In this document: piece after piece, positions 6,568-12,862 of the stretch | Position numbering within the stretch: position 1 is the stretch's first letter | How the letters are laid out: each line of letters opens with the position of its first letter | Assembly: GCA_034659995.1 (NCBI GenBank) | Contig: JAYEIH010000049.1 | Coordinates: 1 to 16,445, forward strand | Length of the DNA stretch: 16,445 nt | Source of the DNA: JAYEIH01 sp034659995 | GTDB taxonomy: Archaea > Methanobacteriota_B > Thermococci > Methanofastidiosales > B48-G16 | Direction of reading: 5' to 3' | Position numbers and translations under genes: made by a program | Notes under the pieces: model-generated | Told to the model about the DNA's origin: nothing | The model's database searches: none | The model's input: the letters and a program-made list of their open reading frames with translations, nothing else

Positions 6568-8949
6568 ATGGGAAAGGTAGTAGAAAAACAGATCGAAGAA
6601 GAGGTAAGATCATCCTTTCTGGATTATGCAATGAGCGTTATCGTGGATAGAGCGCTGCCCGACGTAAAAGACGGCCTTAAACCTGTACACAGGAGAATAC
6701 TCTATGGAATGCATACGATGAAAATGTTCCACAACAAACCGCATAAAAAATCAGCCAGGGTTGTGGGAGAGGTTCTTGGAAAATATCATCCGCACGGCGA
6801 TGCCGCTGTCTACAGTACGCTTGTAAGAATGGTTCAGCCTTTTTCTCTCCGGTATCCCTTAATTGATGGACATGGTAACTTTGGAAGTATCGATGGAGAC
6901 TCTGCCGCAGCGATGAGGTACACGGAAGTAAGACTCGCGGAGATTGCAGAGGAGATTCTTACGGATATTGACAAGGATACCGTGGATTTCAAGCCAAATT
7001 TTGATGAGAGCCTGGAGGAGCCGGAGGTTCTTCCTGCCAAGCTTCCCAACCTTCTGATCAATGGATCCTCAGGAATAGCCGTCGGAATGGCTACTAATAT
7101 CCCACCGCACAATTTGAATGAGGTGGTGGATGCCATAATAAAAGTGATAGACGAACCGGATGCAGAAATTGGTAGACTCATGGAGATAATAAAAGGCCCC
7201 GATTTTCCCACAGGGGGGATAATTTATGGGCGAGGAGGAATAGTACATGCATATAAGACCGGAAAGGGAAAGATCACTATACGTGGAAAAGCCATTATAA
7301 AAGAAGGCAAAAAAAGCAGTATAATTATCGAGGAACTTCCGTATCAAGTTAACAAGGCACGGCTAATAAAAAAAGTTGCAGATCTGGTTAGAACAAAGAA
7401 TATAGAAGGCATCTCCGATATTAGGGATGAATCTGATAAAAAAGGAATCAGAGTTTTCATCAAGCTAAAATCAAACTCAAATCCCAACCTCGTTTTGAAT
7501 CAGCTTTACAGCCACACAAATCTCCAGAAAACATTCGGTATTATAAATCTGGCCCTTGTGAACGGCGTTCCAAAGGTACTGAACCTAAGGGAAATGATCA
7601 GCGAGTATATCAGCTATAGAGAAAATGTTGTTATACGAAGAACAAAGTACAGACTGAGAAAGGCTGAGAAGAGAGCGCATATCCTGAAAGGATTTGTTAT
7701 TGCACTGAATAACATAGATGAGGTTATTCGGATCATAAAGAAGAGCGAGGATACCAGTACTGCACAAAAAAGACTTATGGAACGATTTAAGCTTACTGAG
7801 ATACAGAGTGATGCTATCCTGAAAATGCAGCTCCGGAGACTCACCAATATGGAAAGAGGAAAGATCAGAGAAGAATTAAAAGAACTTAAGGAGCTCATTT
7901 CTAAACTAAAATCTATTTTAGCCTCAAAAGAAAAAGTATTGCAAATAATAAAAGAAGAACTTTTTGAACTCAAAGAAAAATACGGAGATGAGAGAAGAAC
8001 GGATATAATCCACGCTACGGGGGAAATTGAAGATGAAGATCTTATTCCTGAGGAAGAGGTAGTGATAACACTCTCGAACCTTGGCTACATTAAAAAAATC
8101 AACGTTGATAAGTACAGAACGCAGAGAAGAGGCGGAAAGGGCGTGATAGGTATGAACACAAAAAAAGAAGATTTCACCAAAGCTGTTTTCGCGTGCTCCA
8201 CCCATGATTATATCCTCTTCTTTACAAATAAAGGTAATGTCTACTGGCTTAAGGGGTATCAGATTCCTACAGCGGGGAGAACGGCCAGAGGAAGAGCTAT
8301 TATAAATCTTCTCAGAATGAAAAGAGACGAGAAGGTCAGTGCTGCAATTCCCGTGTCGGAGTTTGAGGGATATCTTTTTATGGCAACAAAGAATGGCACG
8401 GTAAAAAAGACGGAGCTAAAAGACTATTCCAACCCAAGAAAGGGGGGTATAATTGCCATTTACCTACGAGAAAATGACAAACTGGTGAATGTTGTCTCCA
8501 CAGATGGCAACAAGAGTATAATACTCTCAACTAAGAAGGGTAAGTGTATCAAGTTCTCAGAAGAGGACGTTAGATCCACAGGGAGAAATACTATGGGTGT
8601 GAAAGGCATAACACTTGAAAATGATGAGGTCGTAAGCTTAAATATAGCAGATGAGGAAAAAACGCTTTTCACCATAACAGAAAAGGGGTACGGAAAAAGA
8701 ACAAATATGACGGAGTATCCTCTGCAGAGACGGGGGGGCAAGGGCGTGATCAATATACGATTGACGCATGGTGAGGTTGTGGTTTCCAAATCCGTGGTGG
8801 AAGAAGAGGAACTGCTTGTGATCACAGAAAAAGGAATAATGATACGAATTAGAACCGAGGAAATATCTCTCTTTGGAAGGGCTACCCAGGGTGTGAGAGT
8901 AATACGGGTGGAGGACGACTCTGTGGTGGATGTTGCTACGCTCGATTAA
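6568..8949 (+). CDS. gyrA: DNA gyrase subunit A
   Basis: Breakage-reunion subunit of the type IIA topoisomerase that introduces negative supercoils with GyrB and ATP. At 793 residues it is compact. The winged-helix/CAP domain contains LDYAMSVIVDRALPDVKDGL and GKYHPHGDAAVYSTLVRM, and the catalytic Tyr118 is in AAMRYTE. A tower and coiled-coil region follows (about 330-480). The C-terminal beta-pinwheel begins with the GyrA box QRRGGKG (519-525) needed for DNA wrapping; a second perfect copy of the seven residues is at 720-726. At positions equivalent to E. coli Ser83 and Asp87 it has Ala79 and Ser83. gyrB is not in the window. Its last 14 bases overlap the convergent Lrp-type gene. Archaeal gyrases are regarded as bacterial acquisitions. 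Confidence 0.97.
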   Translation: MGKVVEKQIEEEVRSSFLDYAMSVIVDRALPDVKDGLKPVHRRILYGMHTMKMFHNKPHKKSARVVGEVLGKYHPHGDAAVYSTLVRMVQPFSLRYPLIDGHGNFGSIDGDSAAAMRYTEVRLAEIAEEILTDIDKDTVDFKPNFDESLEEPEVLPAKLPNLLINGSSGIAVGMATNIPPHNLNEVVDAIIKVIDEPDAEIGRLMEIIKGPDFPTGGIIYGRGGIVHAYKTGKGKITIRGKAIIKEGKKSSIIIEELPYQVNKARLIKKVADLVRTKNIEGISDIRDESDKKGIRVFIKLKSNSNPNLVLNQLYSHTNLQKTFGIINLALVNGVPKVLNLREMISEYISYRENVVIRRTKYRLRKAEKRAHILKGFVIALNNIDEVIRIIKKSEDTSTAQKRLMERFKLTEIQSDAILKMQLRRLTNMERGKIREELKELKELISKLKSILASKEKVLQIIKEELFELKEKYGDERRTDIIHATGEIEDEDLIPEEEVVITLSNLGYIKKINVDKYRTQRRGGKGVIGMNTKKEDFTKAVFACSTHDYILFFTNKGNVYWLKGYQIPTAGRTARGRAIINLLRMKRDEKVSAAIPVSEFEGYLFMATKNGTVKKTELKDYSNPRKGGIIAIYLRENDKLVNVVSTDGNKSIILSTKKGKCIKFSEEDVRSTGRNTMGVKGITLENDEVVSLNIADEEKTLFTITEKGYGKRTNMTEYPLQRRGGKGVINIRLTHGEVVVSKSVVEEEELLVITEKGIMIRIRTEEISLFGRATQGVRVIRVEDDSVVDVATLD

Positions 8950-9388
8950 AGGTTATTGTTATATCCTCTTTGATAACATTTAAAACAATAGATGTATACG
9001 TTTTTTGCACGAACTTAAACTTCTGAATCTTTTTTATAAACTGATTGAGATGATCTCTGTCTTCAAATCGCGCAATGACAAGTGCATCATACACGCCGGT
9101 AATATCATAGACACCTACCGTGTTTTGTGAATCTGCAAGTTTCTTTTCCACATCCTCAAGCCTTCCCTTTTTTATGGAGATCTCTATTGCCGCAGTAAAG
9201 TCGTAACCCACCTTTTTCTGATCTATTAGCGGAATATAATCCTTTATTACTCCAGACTCCTCCATTTTTTTTATTCTGTGGGAGACCGTCGAAACTGAAA
9301 TTCCCAAGCTCTTTGCAAGCTCTCGAAAGCTCAGCCTTGCATCTTTATTCAGCTCATTCAGTATTTTTTTATCCAAATCATCTATCAT
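8936..9388 (-). CDS. Lrp/AsnC family transcriptional regulator
   Basis: A 150-residue regulator. The N-terminal winged HTH is nearly canonical: LDKKILNELNKDARLSFREL followed by AKSLGISVSTVSHRIKKMEE, with GVIKDY after it. The RAM/AsnC effector domain follows (about 64-140), with the VYDITGVYDALVIARFED strand-turn typical of the ligand-binding and octamer interface. The start ATG directly abuts the RaSEA stop (TAA then ATG), so it is second in a two-gene unit. The stop overlaps the convergent gyrA end by 14 bases. The effector is usually an amino acid; it cannot be named from sequence. Lysine is used in archaeosine synthesis, so a lysine link would be interesting but is speculation. Confidence 0.92.
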   Translation of the reverse strand: MIDDLDKKILNELNKDARLSFRELAKSLGISVSTVSHRIKKMEESGVIKDYIPLIDQKKVGYDFTAAIEISIKKGRLEDVEKKLADSQNTVGVYDITGVYDALVIARFEDRDHLNQFIKKIQKFKFVQKTYTSIVLNVIKEDITITFNRA

Positions 9389-10276
9389 TTACCATCCCCT
9401 CTTTAAAATCTCTTCCCATTCCTCTTTGCATTCATGATAGTACTCTATTTTTTTATTGTTTATGGAGTATCTTGCTATGGATCTCCGCAGTTCTCCATCA
9501 CATTTGCCGCAGTTGTGAGTACCTCGCTTCTTTCCCAGAGCTACGGGATGACAGATGCTGTAAAAATCCATATCGCTAATTTCATTTAAAACCTCCACCA
9601 ATGTCCAGATCCACGGAGGTCTGTACTCCCTTTTATACCAGAGATACTCTACAAGGGTATTTTTATGGATACTCATGGGATTGATCGATACAACATCAGC
9701 TATATCTTCTATCTTCTCGCAGGTACCTACCGCGTCAAGAATTGCCTCATATTCCGTAAGAAACAACGGCTTTAAAAGCACATAGGCCTTTATTTTTATA
9801 TCGAGAGCTGAAAGAGTATCTGTGGCATTGAGGAAATCTTCATAGGTAAACCCTTTGTTTACACAGTATCTCAGTACATGATCATTCGCAGACTCCAGGC
9901 CTACAGCCACCTCCAACGGCTTGTTGAGTATCTCCTTTAATTCTTTTAGTCTCTCTTTCACCACAAACTCAGGCCGGCTCTCGATGGTGAGTTCCTCTAT
10001 CTCCGTACCCGAGAGATATGCAAAAAGCTCCTTCTGATCTTTTTCAGATAGCTCCTGAGTATCCAAAAAACTTCCGGAGGTGAATATCTTTACCTTGTCA
10101 ATATTCCTCTGTTCTACCCCTTCCTTAACTATCTCAAGAAGATTCTCCTGAGGAGTAACACCGTGAGAGTACGAACACATGTAGCACTTGTCATACGAAC
10201 ACCCTTTGGTGGGCAAAATGAGACTCAGTGCCTTTCCTCTCTTTCCATCTATAAGTTCCTCGGTAGTCCAGGGCAT
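9389..10276 (-). CDS. Radical SAM protein, archaeosine synthase RaSEA type
   Basis: A 295-residue radical SAM protein that I recognise as the archaeal family converting the lysine adduct made by ArcS on tRNA position 15 to archaeosine (RaSEA). The cluster motif near the N-terminus is GCSYDKCYMCSY, with Cys26, Cys31 and Cys34, a C-x4-C-x2-C spacing. Other landmarks are the start MPWTTEELIDGKRGKALSLI, EELTIESRPEFV (94-105), GLESANDHVLRYCVNKGFTY, and a C-terminal Cys/His cluster (Cys242, His254, Cys256, Cys259) that may bind a second metal or tRNA. The ATG at 10276 is 26 bases after a TATA box. ArcS is not in the window. Assignment to RaSEA rather than a related COG1244-type protein is by family resemblance. 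Confidence 0.8.
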   Translation of the reverse strand: MPWTTEELIDGKRGKALSLILPTKGCSYDKCYMCSYSHGVTPQENLLEIVKEGVEQRNIDKVKIFTSGSFLDTQELSEKDQKELFAYLSGTEIEELTIESRPEFVVKERLKELKEILNKPLEVAVGLESANDHVLRYCVNKGFTYEDFLNATDTLSALDIKIKAYVLLKPLFLTEYEAILDAVGTCEKIEDIADVVSINPMSIHKNTLVEYLWYKREYRPPWIWTLVEVLNEISDMDFYSICHPVALGKKRGTHNCGKCDGELRRSIARYSINNKKIEYYHECKEEWEEILKRGW

Positions 10277-10297
10277 ATACTACACTCTCTCTCTGGG

Positions 10298-10306
10298 AAT
10301 AAAAGG
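10298..10306 (-). promoter_or_regulatory. TATA box for the RaSEA-Lrp operon
   Basis: CCTTTTATT on the minus strand centred near 10302, 26 bases before the ATG at 10276; a leaderless start is predicted. It separates this unit from the membrane-protein array that ends at 10324 on the same strand. Confidence 0.55.
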
Positions 10307-10323
10307 TTAAGCAAGGGTTACCT

Positions 10324-10731
10324 CTATTTCTTATGCCCGTCCTTGCAGATATTGAGTCTGCCCGTCCCTTCAAAATAAAAAAAAGTAAAGCCAGCTCCAC
10401 ATACTGCAGCTAATATAAAATGAGGAGGATCATCTGCGACATACACAACTAATAATGATACGAAAAGAATTGATAATAGCGTTAATGGGTAACTCTTTAT
10501 TCTATTGTCTACCTTGTGGGAAAGAAAATGATCTTTTGATCTATATTTTTTCTCCCTGGAAATAACGAGCCTTCCAGTGTCATAGAGATAACCGAATCCT
10601 ATTAATGCACCGACTGCAGGGTAGAGGAAAAAATGCTCTAAAAAAAGTCCGATCGAAGAAATAAAAACTAAAATAAAAAAGAAAATTTTTGTCTCTCTGT
10701 TCAACTCAAACGGCTTTCTCATATCAATCAT
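10324..10731 (-). CDS. Array membrane protein 5 (last copy), four-TM paralogue
   Basis: 135 residues starting MIDMRKPFELNRETK at the ATG at 10731; this ATG overlaps the upstream micro-ORF stop by 8 bases. There are four hydrophobic segments: IFFFILVFISSIGLFLEHFF, YPAVGALIGFGYLY, LTLLSILFVSLLVVYVA and FILAAVCGAGFTFFYFEG. Each TM pair is followed by a GRL motif (GRLVIS, then GRLNICK), so the protein is an internal duplication. It is the shortest intact copy, with a short C-tail (DGHKK). Function unknown. Positive residues at both termini and in the middle loop put the loops and termini in the cytoplasm by the positive-inside rule. A longer N-terminal extension is open in this frame, but it runs through the micro-ORF and is not conserved across copies. 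Confidence 0.75.
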   Translation of the reverse strand: MIDMRKPFELNRETKIFFFILVFISSIGLFLEHFFLYPAVGALIGFGYLYDTGRLVISREKKYRSKDHFLSHKVDNRIKSYPLTLLSILFVSLLVVYVADDPPHFILAAVCGAGFTFFYFEGTGRLNICKDGHKK

Positions 10732-10792
10732 TCCTGCACCCTCGTGACCATACATTTGCCAGGCCCGCATCTTCTTCTGCTCGTTCAATCAT
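10724..10792 (-). CDS. Micro-ORF s4 (22 aa), between array genes 4 and 5
   Basis: Starts ATGATTGAACGAGC, ends AATGATTGA, and encodes a peptide MIERAEEDAGLANV followed by WSRGCRND. It belongs to a set of four micro-ORFs whose last ~12 residues also match the C-terminus of the large secreted protein (VWERGCRND). It is the shortest, lacking part of the acidic stretch seen in s2. The stop overlaps the next membrane-protein ATG by 8 bases. Whether a peptide this small is made is unproven. Confidence 0.5.
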   Translation of the reverse strand: MIERAEEDAGLANVWSRGCRND

Positions 10793-10886
10793 TGCTGTGC
10801 ACCTTTTTAATGGAGTTGTACGGATTGATTCTTCCTGTGTTTGTACACATCCAATCTTCCTAGGCTGTAAAAGTAAACAAAAAGGA
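10785..10886 (-). pseudogene. Broken C-terminal remnant of array gene 4
   Basis: Past the TAA at 10887-10889, family-like sequence continues in two different frames. The original frame, after a second stop (TAG), gives NTGRINPYNSIKKVHSND and ends with the usual 8-nt overlap onto micro-ORF s4. The -1 frame gives IILFVYFYSLGRLDVYK and stops at 10807. The stretch from about 10785 to 10845 is nearly the same DNA as the tail of array gene 2 (near 11883-11945), pointing to recombination between copies plus an indel. Confidence 0.6.
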
Positions 10887-11237
10887 TTATCGTGCCAGAA
10901 GAACAAAAAAGAAGGACATTATAGTTCTTTCCATAGAAATCGCTACCGTTGATATACTAAAAAGTATCAGGGGGAGAAAAAAATATCCTTTAATTTTAAT
11001 ACTAACCTTCTCTGACAGAAGTGTCCTTACTATCTCATATTTTTCCTCTTCATAAATTTCAAGCCTGTCTATCCCGTAAAGGTAGATAACTCCAAGTAGG
11101 GCTCCGACGACATGCCCTAAAAGAAGAGTAGAATAATGAGTTTCCTGCATCAACGCTATCCCTAAGACAAGAATATACCACAAAATGACAAAAAAGGTTT
11201 TTGTTTCTCTGTTCAACTTCGATAGTTTGTTAATCAT
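10887..11237 (-). CDS. Array membrane protein 4, C-terminally truncated or frameshifted
   Basis: 116 residues from the ATG at 11237 (MINKLSKLNRETK), which overlaps the micro-ORF s3 stop by 4 bases as ATGA. Two N-terminal TM segments (FFVILWYILVLGIALM and LLLGHVVGALLGVIYLYG) and the first motif DRLEIYEEEKY are intact, as is TM3 (FFLPLILFSISTVAI). The frame stops at 10887 inside TM4 (MSFFFVLLAR), so the second GRL motif is lost. A run of six T's at 10905-10910 lies just before the break, and a one-base slip there restores the TM4-GRLDVYK continuation. It may be a real mutation, a sequencing error, or less likely a programmed frameshift. Confidence 0.65.
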   Translation of the reverse strand: MINKLSKLNRETKTFFVILWYILVLGIALMQETHYSTLLLGHVVGALLGVIYLYGIDRLEIYEEEKYEIVRTLLSEKVSIKIKGYFFLPLILFSISTVAISMERTIMSFFFVLLAR

Positions 11238-11335
11238 CCACTGCACCCTCGTGTCCATACACTTGCCAGGCGTTGCAGACGTTCTACATCTTCTTCGAGA
11301 TCGTGGGCTCGTTCCTCTTCTCTATCTCTGTTCAT
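11234..11335 (-). CDS. Micro-ORF s3 (33 aa), between array genes 3 and 4
   Basis: The longest of the set. It begins MNRDREEERAHDLEEDVERL, an acidic and probably helical segment, and ends LASVWTRGCSG. The start overlaps the stop of array gene 3 as ATGA, and the stop overlaps the next ATG in the same way, so here both junctions are 4-nt rather than 8-nt. The C-terminus differs (CSG in place of CRND) while VWTRGC is kept. In the alternative frame used by the neighbouring membrane proteins this copy has an in-frame stop, so the alternative frame cannot be a conserved N-terminal extension. Confidence 0.5.
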   Translation of the reverse strand: MNRDREEERAHDLEEDVERLQRLASVWTRGCSG

Positions 11336-11808
11336 GGTAACGCTCCATTGTCCTTTTTCGAATCGGAATATTCCTCTTTCTTATATATATTGAGTCTTCC
11401 TGCAGCGATAAAAAAAGAATATGTCATTATTGCGCCTCCTGCGGTACAAACAATGAACGTAGAGCCTGGATACCAGTCTAGCAATCCCATCCCGCATCCT
11501 ATGAAGAACAATGATACCCAGGTGAGGTAGTACACTCTGATAGACCGTTTCAGTTTTTTTGAGAGGAAAGGATGATCCTTCAGAAAAAATGTATCATATT
11601 TTTTGTCACTTTTATAAATCCCAAGTCTCCCTGTTACATAAAGAGAGACAAATCCTACTGAAGCACCTATAGCAAGGCCCAAAAATGGTGGAACAAAAAT
11701 ATGGTCTTTCTCTATGAATACTGCCCCGATCAAGGAAATAAAAAATAAACTAAGAAAAAAAAGTTTTGTTTCTCTGTTAATGTTTGATAGTTTTTCCATG
11801 TCAATCAT
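11332..11808 (-). CDS. Array membrane protein 3, four-TM paralogue
   Basis: 158 residues from the ATG at 11808 (MIDMEKLSNINRETK), overlapping the s2 stop by 8 bases. TM segments are LFFLSLFFISLIGAVFI, FLGLAIGASVGFVSLYV, YYLTWVSLFFIGCGMGLL and TFIVCTAGGAIMTYSFFI. The paired motifs are GRLGIYKSDKKY in the middle and GRLNIYKKEEY near the end. The C-terminal tail (SDSKKDNGALP) differs from the acidic -NDD/-DDD tails of copies 1 and 2, and its stop overlaps the next micro-ORF by 4 bases instead of 8. Function unknown; the same-strand position in the array and the coupling suggest co-expression with the large secreted protein. Confidence 0.78.
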   Translation of the reverse strand: MIDMEKLSNINRETKLFFLSLFFISLIGAVFIEKDHIFVPPFLGLAIGASVGFVSLYVTGRLGIYKSDKKYDTFFLKDHPFLSKKLKRSIRVYYLTWVSLFFIGCGMGLLDWYPGSTFIVCTAGGAIMTYSFFIAAGRLNIYKKEEYSDSKKDNGALP

Positions 11809-11890
11809 TCCTACAACCTCGTGTCCATACACTTGCCAGGCCCTGGAGACGTTCTGCATCATCCTCGAGATCTTCTGCTCGTTCAATCAT
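11801..11890 (-). CDS. Micro-ORF s2 (29 aa), between array genes 2 and 3
   Basis: Reads MIERAEDLEDDAERLQ then GLASVWTRGCRND. It aligns over its whole length with the end of the large secreted protein (IELDAGDLEDKAE then VWERGCRND), apart from a six-residue insertion RLQGLAS. It begins with ATGATTGA overlapping the stop of array gene 2 by 8 bases and ends with the same string overlapping the next ATG. The acidic helix followed by Trp and a single Cys is the shared layout. Role unknown. Confidence 0.55.
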   Translation of the reverse strand: MIERAEDLEDDAERLQGLASVWTRGCRND

Positions 11891-12329
11891 CATCACTCTG
11901 CTCCTTTTTAGTGGTTTTGTACGGATTGATTCTTCTTGTGTTTATGAAGAACAGAAGAGGTATAATTAGCCCAATCGCCATGAAAAGTAGGAAAAAGGTT
12001 AATTCCGAGAAATCTCCCCCTATTAAAAAATTTATTCCTGCTCCTAAAAATGCGAGGAATGAGACAAGGTAATATCCTGTTATTTTTATATCAACATTCT
12101 TTGATAGGAGTGTACTCGCTTTTCCGTATTTCTCTCCTTTATGAATTTCAAGCCTTCCTATACCATAAAAATAGACAAATCCCAGTAATGCCCCTATAAT
12201 TATTCCTAAAAAGAGAACTGTTAAATCAAAGTCCCTCTCAGATACTATTATACTTACCAAAAAACCAAAAAACAAAATAACAAAGAAGATTTTGGTTGCC
12301 TTGTTCAACTTCAATAGTTTATTAATCAT
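11883..12329 (-). CDS. Array membrane protein 2, four-TM paralogue
   Basis: 148 residues from the ATG at 12329 (MINKLLKLNKATK), overlapping the s1 stop by 8 bases. TM segments are IFFVILFFGFLVSIIV, VLFLGIIIGALLGFVYFYG, GYYLVSFLAFLGAGINFLI and TFFLLFMAIGLIIPLLFFI. The first motif is GRLEIHKGEKY and the second is RRINPYKTTKKE, a diverged GRLNIYK. The acidic tail SDDD results from the GATGATTGA overlap with micro-ORF s2. Its 3' end DNA is nearly identical to that of broken gene 4. In this copy the membrane-protein frame has no start codon other than GTG upstream of 12329, which supports the short start. Confidence 0.78.
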   Translation of the reverse strand: MINKLLKLNKATKIFFVILFFGFLVSIIVSERDFDLTVLFLGIIIGALLGFVYFYGIGRLEIHKGEKYGKASTLLSKNVDIKITGYYLVSFLAFLGAGINFLIGGDFSELTFFLLFMAIGLIIPLLFFINTRRINPYKTTKKEQSDDD

Positions 12330-12393
12330 TTCTGCACCCTCGTGTCCATACACTTGCCAGGCCCCGCATCGTCTTGTGGGCTTGTTTAATCAT
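12322..12393 (-). CDS. Micro-ORF s1 (23 aa), between array genes 1 and 2
   Basis: Reads MIKQAHKTMR then GLASVWTRGCRND. The C-terminal 13 residues are identical to those of s2, while the N-terminal part has diverged and lost the acidic block. It starts with ATGATTAA, overlapping the stop of array gene 1 by 8 bases, and ends with the same ATGATTAA string over the start of gene 2. Compared with s2, the last codons differ at three third positions (GGG/GGT, TGC/TGT, AGA/AGG), all silent in this frame. Confidence 0.5.
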   Translation of the reverse strand: MIKQAHKTMRGLASVWTRGCRND

Positions 12394-12862
12394 CGTTGCT
12401 GTGCTCCTTTTTATCTTTTTTCTTTTCTTTGGAATAGTCTTCCTTGTAGATGTTGAGTCTGCCCGTGGAAGTGAAGAAAGAAAACGTTATTAATGTGCCC
12501 ATTGCAGTAAGCATAACGCCCAGAGATCTCAGAGAGTAATCTTCCACCACTATCATCCCGTATCCTATGAAAAACACAGTTGCACAAGTGAAACAATACA
12601 GCTTGATCGATAGACTCACCTTCTTTGAAAAGGGTGTATCCTTCATTTTATATTTTTCTTTTCCTTTGTGGATTTCAAGTCTCCCTACTCCATACAGATA
12701 GAGAATCCCTATCAGAAGACCGATAGAAATACTCAAGGGAAATACAGCAGGAGCGAGATCTACTCTTGCTACTATTAGTCCAAATAAAAAAAGAAAAAAG
12801 AAAGTGCCCAAAAAAGCTTTTGTTGCTTTGTTCAGCACAAATAAGTTTCTTATATTAATCAT
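12386..12862 (-). CDS. Array membrane protein 1 (first copy), four-TM paralogue
   Basis: 158 residues from the ATG at 12862 (MINIRNLFVLNKATK), overlapping the stop of the large secreted gene by 8 bases. TM segments are AFLGTFFFLFLFGLIVA, VFPLSISIGLLIGILYLYG, LYCFTCATVFFIGYGMIVV and LGVMLTAMGTLITFSFF. Both motifs are present: GRLEIHKGKEKY and GRLNIYKEDY. The lysine- and acid-rich tail ends SNDD. It is the only copy preceded directly by the large gene instead of a micro-ORF, so it may represent the original partner from which the array expanded. Function unknown. Confidence 0.8.
   Translation of the reverse strand: MINIRNLFVLNKATKAFLGTFFFLFLFGLIVARVDLAPAVFPLSISIGLLIGILYLYGVGRLEIHKGKEKYKMKDTPFSKKVSLSIKLYCFTCATVFFIGYGMIVVEDYSLRSLGVMLTAMGTLITFSFFTSTGRLNIYKEDYSKEKKKDKKEHSNDD

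Larger units (their letters stand above)
10738..12363 (-). repeat. Four near-identical ~28-nt direct repeats spaced about 0.5 kb
   Basis: Copies lie at 10738-10765, 11245-11271, 11815-11842 and 12336-12363; on the plus strand the core reads CTCGTGTCCATACACTTGCC. Three copies are identical across this core and the copy at 10738 has two changes. They lie inside the micro-ORFs and encode LAS/NVWT/SRG. A diverged fifth relative ends the large secreted gene near 12863-12890. They mark the duplication unit of the array and could recombine with one another. Confidence 0.8.

Noticed and set aside
10732..10788. N-terminal extensions of the array membrane proteins through the micro-ORF region (AWQ-YGHEG motif)
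   Set aside because: The frame is interrupted by a stop in copy 4, lacks an upstream start in copy 2 other than an internal GTG, and its substitutions are amino-acid changing. The micro-ORF frame is open in all copies.
10863..10865. In-frame TAG in the tail of array gene 4 as a pyrrolysine codon
   Set aside because: A TAA stop lies eight codons upstream in the same frame and the segment between lacks family similarity. A frameshift or recombination scar is simpler, and nothing else here indicates pyrrolysine use.
10738..12363. Integron-like cassette array (repeats as attC sites) or CRISPR
   Set aside because: Repeats are ~0.5 kb apart, are protein coding, show no attC inverted core sites, and no integrase is present. 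Spacing is far too large for CRISPR.
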